Of a DNA stretch of 64,000 nt, positions 26,001 through 34,959 are shown in pieces. The position numbers and the translations under genes were made by a program. The stretch lies in assembly GCA_024704765.1 (NCBI GenBank), contig JAKMXF010000122.1, positions 248,001-312,000 of the forward strand, read 5' to 3'. Source of the DNA: Oopsacas minuta (taxonomy: Eukaryota > Porifera > Hexactinellida > Lyssacinosida > Leucopsacidae). Every line of letters begins with the position of its first letter. The first letter of the stretch is position 1. Under the pieces are notes generated by a model. The model worked only from the letters and a program-made list of their open reading frames with translations, was not told the origin of the DNA and made no database searches.

Positions 26001-29000
26001 TTCTATGCAAATGACTAGATTGCAGCAATGAATATGAACTACACAATACATAGGAAGGGAAAGAGTATACAATTTATGACAATATATTTGTGTAGTCGAA
26101 TACTTTTGTCCCTTGACCGTATACTATTTCTGGAATATTATAAAAACTTTAGCTTATTATGGCAAAAAACACATATTTTGGGCAACGAGGATAAATTCAA
26201 CATTTGTTCGATTAAATATTCATGCTACCTAAGATATCAAATGGCTGAACCAAGTGAAAAATAATAACTATATCCAATGTTAAAAATTAAGATGGATGGG
26301 AAAAATACTTATTATAAAAAGAATAGAGCACGACAATAAGAAACGTATCATTGCACATTCAGCCACACTTCCTAACTTGAATGCTCAAGAAAGGCAAATA
26401 GAGAGAATTATAGGTTGCAACCTAATAGCCCAACATTCAGTTCAATTGAATAATATTTACCGAATAGTTCAATATTCAGTTACCAACCGAATATTATCAG
26501 TATTCGTTTGGGCAAACGGAATAAGATCAGTATGTGGTAGGTTGTTGTTCATGAATTCTGATATTGGGTTCGGTTTCAACCTTGATTTGGATACATGGTT
26601 TACTCATTATGACAACATGAACAAGATAAATCTACACAAGTAATAGGATCAACTCGTGGCTTATCTAATATAAAGAATTTGTTTCAGAAAACTAAACCTA
26701 ACACATATACACTACCTAGGAAATTTTTGACAGTAAGGTATATTGGAGACCAGCGGCCGGATTCAATAAGAATATAAGTTGGAACTTAAATACTAAGTTG
26801 AACTTAAGTACGAACGTGTATATTGAATATAAAATGAATATAAGGCTAATATCCAATATTTCAGTGAAATGAAACTCTATTGATGATTCTTTTCAAGTTT
26901 AGCGCTATGATTTCGATACTTCGGTCATATTACGCTACAGAGATTCGTACTAGCAAAAAACTGTTGGGGCAGAAAGCATGTACTCACTTAGTGCACAGAC
27001 TGCTCGAGTATTTTGTGAGCAGCTCAATTCGCTCCTCGAGGGCTTTCGTTCCCATCACATCCTTAATGAATGGCGGTCCTGGTCGCAATATATTAAATTT
27101 TTTCAAAACATAGAATACATAAATATAATCAAACAGGAATTGGAAATTTTGGTTTTTATAGTAATTTAGAAAAGAATAAATATTAGTCTGGAAATCTTTT
27201 GATATAGTATTAACAATCTTGATTTAAATTGGTATGATTATATGCCTATATGTGAATTCTCTGATATGTTAGTGAAGTAAATTTGATAACAATCATGAAA
27301 AATAGTAGGAACCATCTGATTGAGTGATAAGTTGGAATATCTTTTGCAAAAGCCATAGTGATATATTCATTACTGATATTTGAGTGGTATGGTAATTAGT
27401 AAATGGCACTGTAGAATTGAATTGCAAAAAACTACTTTATAATGATCGATTTTTAGCACAATTAACTGAGTTTATATTATTGTAGTTTCTAGTAAAATTC
27501 TCAGAGTTAGAGGGGAATACTATCGGATGAAAGTATGAACAAATTTATAAAATTCAAGAAATACAACACATTAGAACATTAATAGCTAATTCGGATACTT
27601 AGAGTACTTTTCTGAAATCAAAGTTGCCATATCATCTACAATGTGACTACATCACTCATAATAATACTATTTTCTACTGAAGTTTTTGGGAATATTTATC
27701 TTTGGCTTGCGAGTAATTTTGAATCTAGAATTGTATGGCAGTTATGCACATATAAATATTCAGTTAACAACTCAAATTCCATCACCAGTTGCCTCACGAA
27801 TATGGTCCCCAATAAAGATGCTTGGCAGCGCCGAAAAATGGGTGCAGGCGTATAAACTGATAATATTTTCAAGAGAAGCATTTTCACACTTTTAAGAGAA
27901 CGCTAATGCAAACCACACATTGTATCATAAAGAGGCATTCAAACAAAAAGATATGGATACAAGGTGGTATTGTATGTACATGCGAACTAAATTAGTAAGT
28001 GGTAGAGATACAATCTGTCAACAAATTATTCAGATATAAGATGAAAATTTCTACAAAAGGATAGTAGGACAAGAGATGTTTTTTAACCAAATATCTAAAT
28101 AGTTAGAAATTTGATAATTCATACTTAAACACTCCAATCTATGACAATTTCGCAGTGTTATACGTTCGTATAAATATTTTTGGTGACGTATTTCAATTTG
28201 ACTGATTTCTGCAATATCTATTTAATATTAAAACACTAATTCTCGAATTGTTAATAAGAATTCTCAGCATAGTTTACCAAAATATAATCCTTGAGAATAA
28301 TGTGAATTATTATCCAGGGTCTACTGTATAGTTTATTACGTATTATACATTTTACGCGCATTATACAACATGGATTCTACTCTAGCTTATTAAATATCCA
28401 GTAGATCTCCATTTTTTGAAACAACCTAGGTAATTTAATTACATGGTCAGACCAGAACCACACATTTGCGTAACTGGCTCTGCTAAGCCAGAACCGATTC
28501 TATTAAGCGGAAACAATTGAGTACACATTATCCAAATAGTACATATCCACAGTACAATAATTAATGCTTGAGTATACTAAGCAATTCCACCCAGGAACTG
28601 TGAAGTATCCCCCAGGGCAGAAATTTCCCTTTGGTTTAGATTAATGGATAATTGATAGTTGTAATGAACAAGGTTTCGAATTATCTAATGGTAGAAGAAC
28701 TGTTAGAGTTACTTACCGGGTGTCCAAGATTCCCTTCCATATAGTATGTTGATTCATTAAAATCTCCAACGCGAGGAATATGATTCTTTCTACTTTTTCC
28801 AAGGATTTTCCCAGTATTGGAAATAATAACTGCAGTATTCCAAAGTTGATCCCCATGAGAAGAATCTCTCTCCAGTATAGGAGAGATTATAACCATATTA
28901 TGATGCTTTGCTAATTCACAACAAAATAGAGTAGTGGGTCCATCCTCAGCACTCTGCGCAAGTTCTGTCCAGGGGTATTTCTCGCGTGTACAAAAGATAA

Positions 29001-29019
29001 AAGGGATATTCCAAGCTTC
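14060..29019 (-). CDS. UPB1: Beta-ureidopropionase (beta-alanine synthase), two 3' exons with a 14.2-kb intron; 5' exons not seen
   Basis: The enzyme hydrolyses N-carbamoyl-beta-alanine to beta-alanine, CO2 and ammonia, the last step of cytosolic pyrimidine breakdown. Exon 29019-28717 (101 codons) begins after a TTTTAG acceptor with EAW and ends at GHP before GTAAGT. Exon 14551-14060 (163 codons plus stop) resumes with [20 protein letters not shown]. The nitrilase-superfamily triad is intact: Glu as the first codon, Lys 77 residues later ([15 protein letters not shown]), and Cys 114 residues after the Glu (NICYGRHH). This spacing equals Glu119/Lys196/Cys233 of human UPB1 as I remember it, so no residue is inserted or lost. 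The frame is open throughout. About 118 N-terminal residues should lie further right, but I could not find their exons; they may be beyond the window. The intron 28716-14552 is full of transposons. Confidence 0.93.
14552..15838. other. UPB1 intron, transposon-free left part
   Basis: Intronic sequence between the last UPB1 exon and the Tc1-type element starting at 15841. Open frames here (for example 15264-15509 plus, 15381-15578 minus) overlap each other and show no family features. The minus strand near 15050-15640 faintly suggests old mariner-type coding sequence, but I cannot support a call. Confidence 0.3.
15994..20367 (+). mobile_element. Complete Ginger-like integrase DNA transposon (copy B) with GCTC target duplication and OTU domain
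   Basis: The element proper is 15998-20363 (4,366 bp). It begins TGTTGCATAGATTAGTGAGG and ends in the reverse complement. The TIRs extend about 140 bp (15998-16137 against 20224-20363) with small differences and contain repeated 'tagaatattgagg' words. GCTC flanks both ends (15994-15997, 20364-20367). Joining the flanks restores the reading frame of the interrupted Tc1-type transposase, which independently proves the boundaries. It shares TGT ends, duplication length and intron-rich integrase gene with copy A, but TIR sequence and length differ, so the two are separate families. Confidence 0.92.
16240..19836 (+). CDS. Ginger-like integrase with C-terminal OTU domain, ten exons, slightly broken
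   Basis: Proposed exons: 16240-16382, 16531-16705, 16888-17196, 17259-17365, 17448-~17862, 17920-18183, 18240-18305, 18497-18640, 18971-19075 and 19153-19836, nearly all with GT/AG borders. In order: an HHCC finger (HHDQVGHPG in exon 2, CKIC in exon 3); catalytic Asp in GMDLICDL; Asp in HDKGPEF; Glu in [11 protein letters not shown], exactly 35 residues after the second Asp (D,D35E); a C-terminal FGPHTVCKV stretch. The last exon carries an OTU-type cysteine-protease fold with [18 protein letters not shown] and a conserved C-terminal His (NYCNHYEPV). The catalytic Cys expected in DGNCLFR is Ser (AGT). Faults: a base missing near 16323, an extra A in the run near 16601, stops near 18159, and GG instead of GT after exon 5. 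It is a recently decayed or nearly intact copy. Confidence 0.8.
21519..22547. other. UPB1 intron, no recognised feature
   Basis: No gene or element ends identified. A GC-richer patch at about 22284-22335 (GCGCGCTCCGCATTACTAGG) resembles one at 31888-31950 and may mark another old repeat, unresolved. Confidence 0.3.
22548..22930 (-). repeat. Full-length-looking copy of the ~380-bp dispersed repeat
   Basis: Read on the minus strand it parallels the copies at 49330-49700 and 56045-56395: TCTGGA-like start with adjacent (TA)n-type microsatellite, 'gaattggttgaagaaa', 'gggcctgg', 'caagttcgagtcttgga', 'aatcacaatatt', 'aaatgtccta', and an end in 'aatttc-gat'. No coding frame or TIR is visible. The shared tail microsatellite suggests a non-autonomous element of unknown class. 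Confidence 0.6.
22931..23665. other. UPB1 intron, no recognised feature
   Basis: AT-rich intron sequence with no open frame, TIR or repeat that I can support. Confidence 0.3.
23668..24398 (+). mobile_element. Pogo/Tigger-like deletion derivative with TA target sites
   Basis: TIRs: CAGTGAAACCTCTGGAATCG at 23668 and its inverse ending GGTTTCACTG at 24398, both next to TA (23666-23667, 24399-24400). The length is 731 bp. CAGTG-starting TIRs with TA duplication are typical of pogo/Tigger. Inside, at 23993-24090, a frame reads [20 protein letters not shown], matching the CENP-B/pogo N-terminal helix-turn-helix start; the rest of the transposase is missing. Subterminal words 'ccccgattc' repeat several times near the right end (24280-24385). 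Confidence 0.82.
24536..25010. mobile_element. Second pogo-like MITE rich in TTAGCAAG words
   Basis: The left end CAATAGAATTCGTCTATT (24536) and the reverse complement of the right end, CAGTGGAGTTTGCTTATT (ending 25010), match apart from transitions and one T/A difference, and both abut TA (24534-24535, 25011-25012). The length is 475 bp. Inside there are about ten TTAGCAAG or CTTGCTAA words in both orientations, including a nested inverted pair at 24543 and 24790. The transition-heavy differences could reflect methylated-C decay. There is no coding capacity. Confidence 0.7.
25207..26128. repeat. Fold-back repeat with ~420-bp arms
   Basis: Left arm about 25207-25625 pairs with right arm about 25720-26128. 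Examples are GTATTCGACTACACAAATAT against its inverse near 26090, AGAATAACATATGTTTTTCA against its inverse near 25990, and GATTAAAATTTTTAATGGG against its inverse near 25815. By eye about 80-85% of the arm positions match. The loop is about 100 bp. Near the centre each arm has a second-order word GTGCCAC that pairs locally. No clear target duplication was seen. It could form a very long RNA hairpin in the UPB1 pre-mRNA, because it lies in the 14.2-kb intron. Confidence 0.85.
26129..28716. other. UPB1 intron, right part
   Basis: No supported gene. A GC-richer patch at 26880-27090 reads on the minus strand as [18 protein letters not shown] followed by TKYSSSLC and then a possible GTGAGT donor. 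It could be an old exon of another gene or repeat but stands alone. Near 28313-28335 the word CCAGGGTCTACTGTATA looks like a single pogo-type terminus. The open frame at 26296-26643 is composed of repeated 'attcagtt/aatattc' words and is not convincing. Confidence 0.35.
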
Positions 29020-30359
29020 CTAAAAGTAGCATAAATTACAATCACTAACAGAGGACAGATAGTAAGTGCCACCATAGTAGAGCACATACCAGATTTATGA
29101 TAATAGAAGTATCACATAAATATGAATCTACGAACTTAGGTGAATTGAGATACAATTATCATAGAACAATATCGTCGGGGGTACATGTAAATAGATTGTT
29201 GGATTGGGTATAAAGCATACAAATAGGCACAGAAATAAATCATGCCCAAAATTGCGCTTCAGCTATAGAGCCATTTTGGAGTATATCTCGGAATAATATT
29301 TCTACAGAAACAGTGGGATAAGTCACGGATGTGACAGGAATGTAGCCACATTCCAATCCTAAATTTTGTCAGAAAAAACCTATTCTTTTCAAGTTGCATC
29401 TTGCTACAATATGAAATAAGGAAGAATGATTATATTATAAATATACGTATGTAACTAAAATGTAGGAAATATATATGTTAGATAAATTTAACACATGTTT
29501 TCAAGAAACTATGCATTAAAAATAGATATCTAGAAGTGAGAATTGGTTAGATTTTAGTAATGAGTTGCAAAGCTATCCTAGTGACCATCGTAGAATTCGC
29601 AGTTGATAGAATTGGGATTATACCTATCCCCTGATGTATAATCTGCTAATATATATGAGGCACAGATACTTGCCTATTCAAATCAAAACTTTTGATCACT
29701 CATCAGAATAAACTTGACTATATACCTTAATTTAGATCTGTGGTCGGAAATATAGTTTGGCAAATGCCACAATACAGAAATCACCACATCACCATTACCC
29801 GAACTACTGTGGTCCTCGTGCATTTACCATTCGCTTGCTAGCAATATTCGCCAAATTCCGAATAAAGTGGGAATGGTTAAATTTTGTATTGGAGAAAGTA
29901 ATTATTACGCCAGCAAGTGAGTAATATATTCTTAATGGAAATTCTAGTAGGCATATCAAGATTAATGAGGGGATGAGACAGAGCACATCACTACAGATTT
30001 CGCATTGCGGATTTTTGACTAATCATATAATTGTTGTAATGAAGCCATACTGAAAGGATTCATCATTGAAGGAAGGCTACTAGTATATATAATGATATAA
30101 ATGAGATAATGAGTGAATTTGAAAATAATCATTGTTAATATTATATAATATGAATATACGTAGTTAATGCACTGACTTTCTACTCACATTGTTGCGGACA
30201 CTATATTATTGCAGATAGGCCTCATAAAGGACTGTATCAATTGTAAGCATAGTTTTATTCTTATGTTTCTTTGGTTTCAGTATAGTAAGTATATTCTCTT
30301 ATGAATTGAACTAAATCTTAGTTGATTCCATGTACACTAACCAAGCATAATTATTACAA
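29020..30359. other. Region upstream of the first visible UPB1 exon, no recognised feature
   Basis: Expected to be UPB1 intron, since the exon at 29019 starts with a 3' splice site and lacks the N-terminal third of the protein. I found no upstream UPB1 exon and no element with defined ends. Confidence 0.35.
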
Positions 30360-30369
30360 AGAAACCACT

Positions 30370-31235
30370 TGGGCCATTCAAAAAGTTCCATCCTTAGTTT
30401 ATAGCAGCAAAGCTCTACTCGATTACATGAAGTGCACAGTATATCCTAATAGCCCTATCTATATAATGCAATTAAGCAATTCACTCTAGCTATATACATT
30501 TTGATTTATCATACTTTCAATTTTACCTATTTTCGAGAGTCATCTTTTCATGCCTTCAAAACACATATCAAGCAAAACCGAACAACTAGCCTACATAAAG
30601 ATTCGTACCGTACTCGGCGACAAACCACTCCAGATACATGAGGATCTGGTCGCTGTTTATCATGGGGAAGCTCTAGTATATTCCATTGCAAAGGAATGGG
30701 CACGTAAAATAATGGCTAGTAGGAGTAGCATTGTAGATGCCTATTTAACTGGAAGACCAACTCAGTTACCACACCTTAAATTGCCTCCGAAATTCTGGAA
30801 CTTTTGCATATGACCCCCATTTGCGCGTTGAAGAGATTACCCTAATCCTGGAAGTCTCATCGGGAAGTGTTCATCAATTCTACACGATTATCTTAGAGTA
30901 AAAGATTTCAGCGACATGGCTACAAAAAATCCCCACAAAGGGACAAAAGGAAAAGAGGGTTTCATGCGCAAAAAATTCCTTGAAGAATATAGAGATTGTA
31001 ATTCTCGAGATTAATATGAAATCGTTACAGGTGACGAACTTGAATTAAATTTTCTGAACCTATGCGTAAGGTAAAAAGCAAATTGTGGCTCCCAAGAGGT
31101 TTCTTTCTCCCCGAAAAAGGAGCGTCTGGACTTGAGAGAGACAAGGTTCTTTACAACATATTTCTTGATGCGTATGGGCCTGTTCCTAAAATGCCTGTGC
31201 CTAAAGGAGTATAACTCAATCGAGAATTATATCCA
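30370..31235 (+). pseudogene. Mariner transposase relic (D34D group)
   Basis: The N-terminus at 30550 (EQLAYIKIRTVLGDKPLQIH; EDLVAVYHGEALVYS) is a good match to the mariner helix-turn-helix, followed by GRPTQ. After frame breaks come EVSSGSVHQF, a GDE remnant at about 31030 (GDELEL, where GDETW is expected), LWLPRG at about 31085 and VLYNIFLDAYGP at about 31150. The second and third catalytic Asp regions are missing, so it is 3'-truncated. CCATTCAAAAAGTTCCATCC at about 30375 may be the left end; no matching right end was seen. Confidence 0.7.
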
Positions 31236-32956
31236 GATAAATGCCTGAGAAATGTTTACTCTCGAATTATTAGCTAGTATTATTAGCTATGATTACTAAT
31301 ACAAGTCATTTTCAGCTTGGGAGTTGAGACTTTGACTAGTTTGAACAAACACATAACATAATAGTTTGAAGAAATGCATGATTGCTCATCCCTTTACAAA
31401 GGGATGATATCCTAAGCACGCCAATCAAGTAGGAGAATTTTACTCTGATTTATAGTTAATCTCTATCTATTAATTATACTATGATTGGTATTTTAATATT
31501 GTTTTTAGATTAGAAAATGGTACACGCGTTAGGGAGGTGCCAGGATCTTCGAGTGCCGGAAATAGGCCGTTCTACTGTAATCATATTTTCACACCTTTTT
31601 GCATATTATGTAAATGATGATAGAAAATTCATTCAACCGTTAGCCTGGAGTAATCCACTATGGTGGTTCAAATTTTGAAATTCTCAAATCTATATCTACA
31701 TCAGTGGTCTGGAAAATGCGCCCCGATAGCAAGTTTGGTGGCCCTGACATGCGTGTCCTGCTCACTTAAACTAGCCATCGTAGATGTAATAATTAAGTCT
31801 ATAACCTTATTTGAGAGCAAAGTATTCTTGTATAACACTGTTGTATATTTTGTCTTTAATCTATAATATAATCAAGCACCTTTAAGTTACTCGCGCTCCG
31901 CATTGCGAAGATTGAGCACTTCATGTTCGCGGGCTGGGCACTTAGTGCCTCGATTCAAACTATAATATAAATAGCAATTAATGAAATTATGAATTAAAGC
32001 TACTAGCTGTGTGAAACTTGAAAAATCTTGGCTATTGAAGACCCATGTATCGTCGTATAGAGTAAGTCTCCTCGATTATTTAAAATTTTCAATCATTTTT
32101 ACTGTACATTCATAATAACAGCAATTAACATATATGAGAACCTTGAAATTCGGATTAACATACTTTGTTACCCCAGTATAAATGTTGAGAATAAATGTCT
32201 TCAATATTTTCAGATTAGTAAATTTGTTTACTTCTAATTGGATTCAGCATATTCTATTTTGCAATGAAGACTTGTTACTAAGAATAGGATAAATTTCGAA
32301 AATATTTCGGCCAGTTGAGAGTTGATAATGGTGGATGTGGGATTCTACGAATAAAGATTTCCGACCTCTGATCTACATGATGTATAATTTGGTTTAGCGA
32401 TTAATAATTTGTTATTGACAAGTAACAAGACACAAGTGCCGGGACTGCAATACCAGTCTTTCTGATAGAGATATTGTTAATTATATTATTAAATGGAGAT
32501 ATTTAGAAGATGTAGTTATATAAAAATTGCCTCTAGAGATCCATGTAACTAAAGGTCGCAAGCCAGCCCAGAACTCGGGCTTGTTGATCATCTAGTCGTG
32601 GCCTATTTGAGCTTCTGGCTTGGTCCTTGGGGCTGATACTTTGGGACTACAACAGGCCAGTGTATTTCTAACTAATTTCGTTTAATTCCAAAAATCATCG
32701 AATTTGTATTCAAATCACACTTCTGGAGGTACGATTTGATTTATCAATTTTTCATTCAATTTAAGAACATTCTAAAATAAGTCTTAGGTATGCGTCGAGG
32801 TTCGGAACTTGCATGCGTTAGGTCTGGCTGGGCAAGGCTTCGGCAGACAATTCAGGTAATTCTAACCTCAAATAAATAGTGTAATAATTAACTTTGATTG
32901 CGCCCCTACCTAATAAACCTGACTACGCAAGTGACTGATCTACATGGGAAATATCT
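31236..32956. other. Gene-free stretch
   Basis: No gene supported. Near 31530-31582, GTGCCGGAAATAGGCCG and then TTCTACTGTA reads like one end of a pogo-type element, without a visible partner. A GC-rich patch occurs at 31888-31950 (GCGCTCCGCATTGCGAAG), similar to 22284-22335. Confidence 0.3.
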
Positions 32957-33045
32957 CATACATCGTGACCTTCGTTATAAAAAGTCAACTCACAACTGTA
33001 AAATTTTGGACCATGGATGAGACCGAAGTCTATTTACAGTTGACC
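32957..33045 (-). repeat. Small dispersed repeat 'CCATGGTC ... TTATAACGAAGGTCACG', copy 1
   Basis: On the minus strand it reads TCTCATCCATGGTCCAAAA, a gap with 'ttgtga', then TTTATAACGAAGGTCACG. Copies on the plus strand lie at about 37570-37650 and 42415-42485. The element's nature and full length are unknown. Confidence 0.6.
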
Positions 33046-33351
33046 CATGAATAATATACAATTATACATGGCAGACTATATAAGTTTCTTTCTTTAGCTA
33101 TTGTGGATTGATGCAATCTATTGATCATACTAAACCATAATGATTATTTATCGCTTGATATTAATACAAATAATGATAACAATTTATTCGATTCTAGCTA
33201 TGATCGTTCGATTAATTTGCAATTATGTACTTTCCGTTCTTTTTCTCTAGTTTGCTAATTTTTAACACATATATTTAAATATTGTTTGTTCTCACTCCTT
33301 GGGTTATCTCCATACATTAATTATTATTTCATTTGAAAATTAAATAGACTT
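33046..33351. other. Short spacer, no recognised feature
   Basis: AT-rich sequence before the THAP-domain start. It may contain the 5' end of the P-element-like unit, but no TIR was recognised. Confidence 0.3.
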
Positions 33352-33655
33352 ATGCCGAATCGATGCTCAGCACCTGGGTGTAGAAACAACGACAATGGCA
33401 AACCATTTGCACCTGATTTCAAACTTCCAAGAGGATCACCTGAACTAGTTCAACAGTGGCTGAGGTTTGTGTAGAGAGGTGTTGAAGATCTTAAGAATAT
33501 ACACATATGTGCAAAACATTTCTCAGATGTGGACATCGAGACCACGTATTCAATTGCACAAGCGGATGGTACGAAGATCGAAAAAACCCTAAACTGAGAA
33601 AAGCTCAGTGCCTAAATTTTGCCAAATTGCCGTTAGTATTTCTCTACTATTGCTA

Positions 33656-34959
33656 CGAGGGGTACTCAATAATTTTGAGCCTAAGTAGCAAAAAGCATCA
33701 ATCTATATTTATTGTTACTATAATTGTTCGAAATAGCATCCCTTAGCTTGAATACACTTGTTCATTCCTTTAAATCAAGCTTGAATAGCTTCTTTAAATT
33801 CATTTTCGTTGACGTGTTCGATCACTTCTCTGAGGCCCCCACAAATTCAGAATTCGATGAAAATTTTCTGCCTTTAAGGTATTTTTTTATTCTAGAAAAG
33901 AGCCAGAAGTCGCAGGGTGCTAGATCTGGAGAATAAGGGGGGTTTGGCAAATATGCAGTCCTGATTCTTCAATGAATTGTCTTGTCATTTTTGATGTATG
34001 AGAACTGGCATTATCGTGGTGCAAAAAAGTTCCCCTTAATCCTGTGCCAGGATGCTATAAATTTATTGCTTTTATGACTAGAGGAAAGCAACTCTCTATA
34101 TACCAGGTTGAATGAATTGTCTTACCAGGTTCAAGAGGTACAACTGTTTTAACACCCGTTGTATTAAACAAAATTGCATGCATTTGTTTCTTGGTGTGCT
34201 GAGTTCTGCGAACCTTTGTTGGGAGACCTTCTCCAATTTCACACCATTGATGGCTCTGCTGCTTTGTTTCTGGATCATAGTGATAGATCCATGTTTCATC
34301 ACCAGTTATTATCTTGGAAACATTTCTACTGTTGCCATTGTTGAATTTTTAAGCATTTCATGGCACCATTTCATTCGATTCTGCTTCTGCTCAGGATGAA
34401 GCTGATGTGGGATCCAGCGGTCGCAAAGTTTACGTAGCTAAAGGGATTGGTGTAAAACGGTGTGTACTGCCCAGGATGAAATGCCAATTTCGTGCTGAAT
34501 CCTCTCATATGTAACATTTGGGTCTGCTATCACCATGTCCTCAATTGTCTCAATAATTCCCTCTGTAACAGCGTATGGGGGTGGTTCAGGGCGGGGTTGG
34601 TCTTCAAGATGAAAATTCCCACACTTAAATTCTCTATACCATCTTTTCACTGTTGCCGCAGATACCTTGTTATTTGGAAAGGCTGTACTGAAATTTTCGT
34701 GACATTCTTTTATTGTTTTCAAAAGTTGGAACTGAAAAGTATTATCGCACGAATATCACGCCTTGATAACTGTATTGAGGATTTGGTAACTAAGGAATCC
34801 ATAGATAATAAAACTACTGCTATCTGAAAAGTATACAAGATAAAGTAACTAGATTTTCAGCGAAGGATATTTATCCCATGTTTATTCGAAACAAGTAATG
34901 GTTTACTTATAAAAGAGCTCGCAACATAATCAGGCTCAAAACTTATTGAGTACCCCTCG
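33656..34959 (-). mobile_element. Mariner element (1,304 bp) inserted in P-element copy 2
   Basis: TIRs: CGAGGGGTACTCAATAATTT at 33656 and the inverse ending TTGAGTACCCCTCG at 34959, both flanked by TA (33654-33655, 34960-34961). It lies 3' of the THAP finger of the P-type pseudogene, so it inserted later than that element. Its own transposase is on the minus strand. Confidence 0.92.
33760..34722 (-). pseudogene. Mariner transposase (D34D) pseudogene
   Basis: The N-terminal region (34722-34438) reads KTIKECHENFSTAF, VSAATVKRWYREFKCG, then GIIETIEDMVIADPNVTYER, a mariner helix-turn-helix pair. After a frame break come TGDETWIYHYDPET-type remains (about 34300-34270), LHHDNASSHTSKMTRQFIEE with the second catalytic Asp (about 34020), and PPYSPDLAPCDFWLF with the third Asp (about 33940), reached only through a frame shift in a C run. 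The final third carries stops. The catalytic residues remain but the frame is broken in several places. Confidence 0.82.

Noticed and set aside
26296-26643. 115-residue plus-strand open frame
   Set aside because: Composed of repeated AT-rich words, no motif, no splice or start context.
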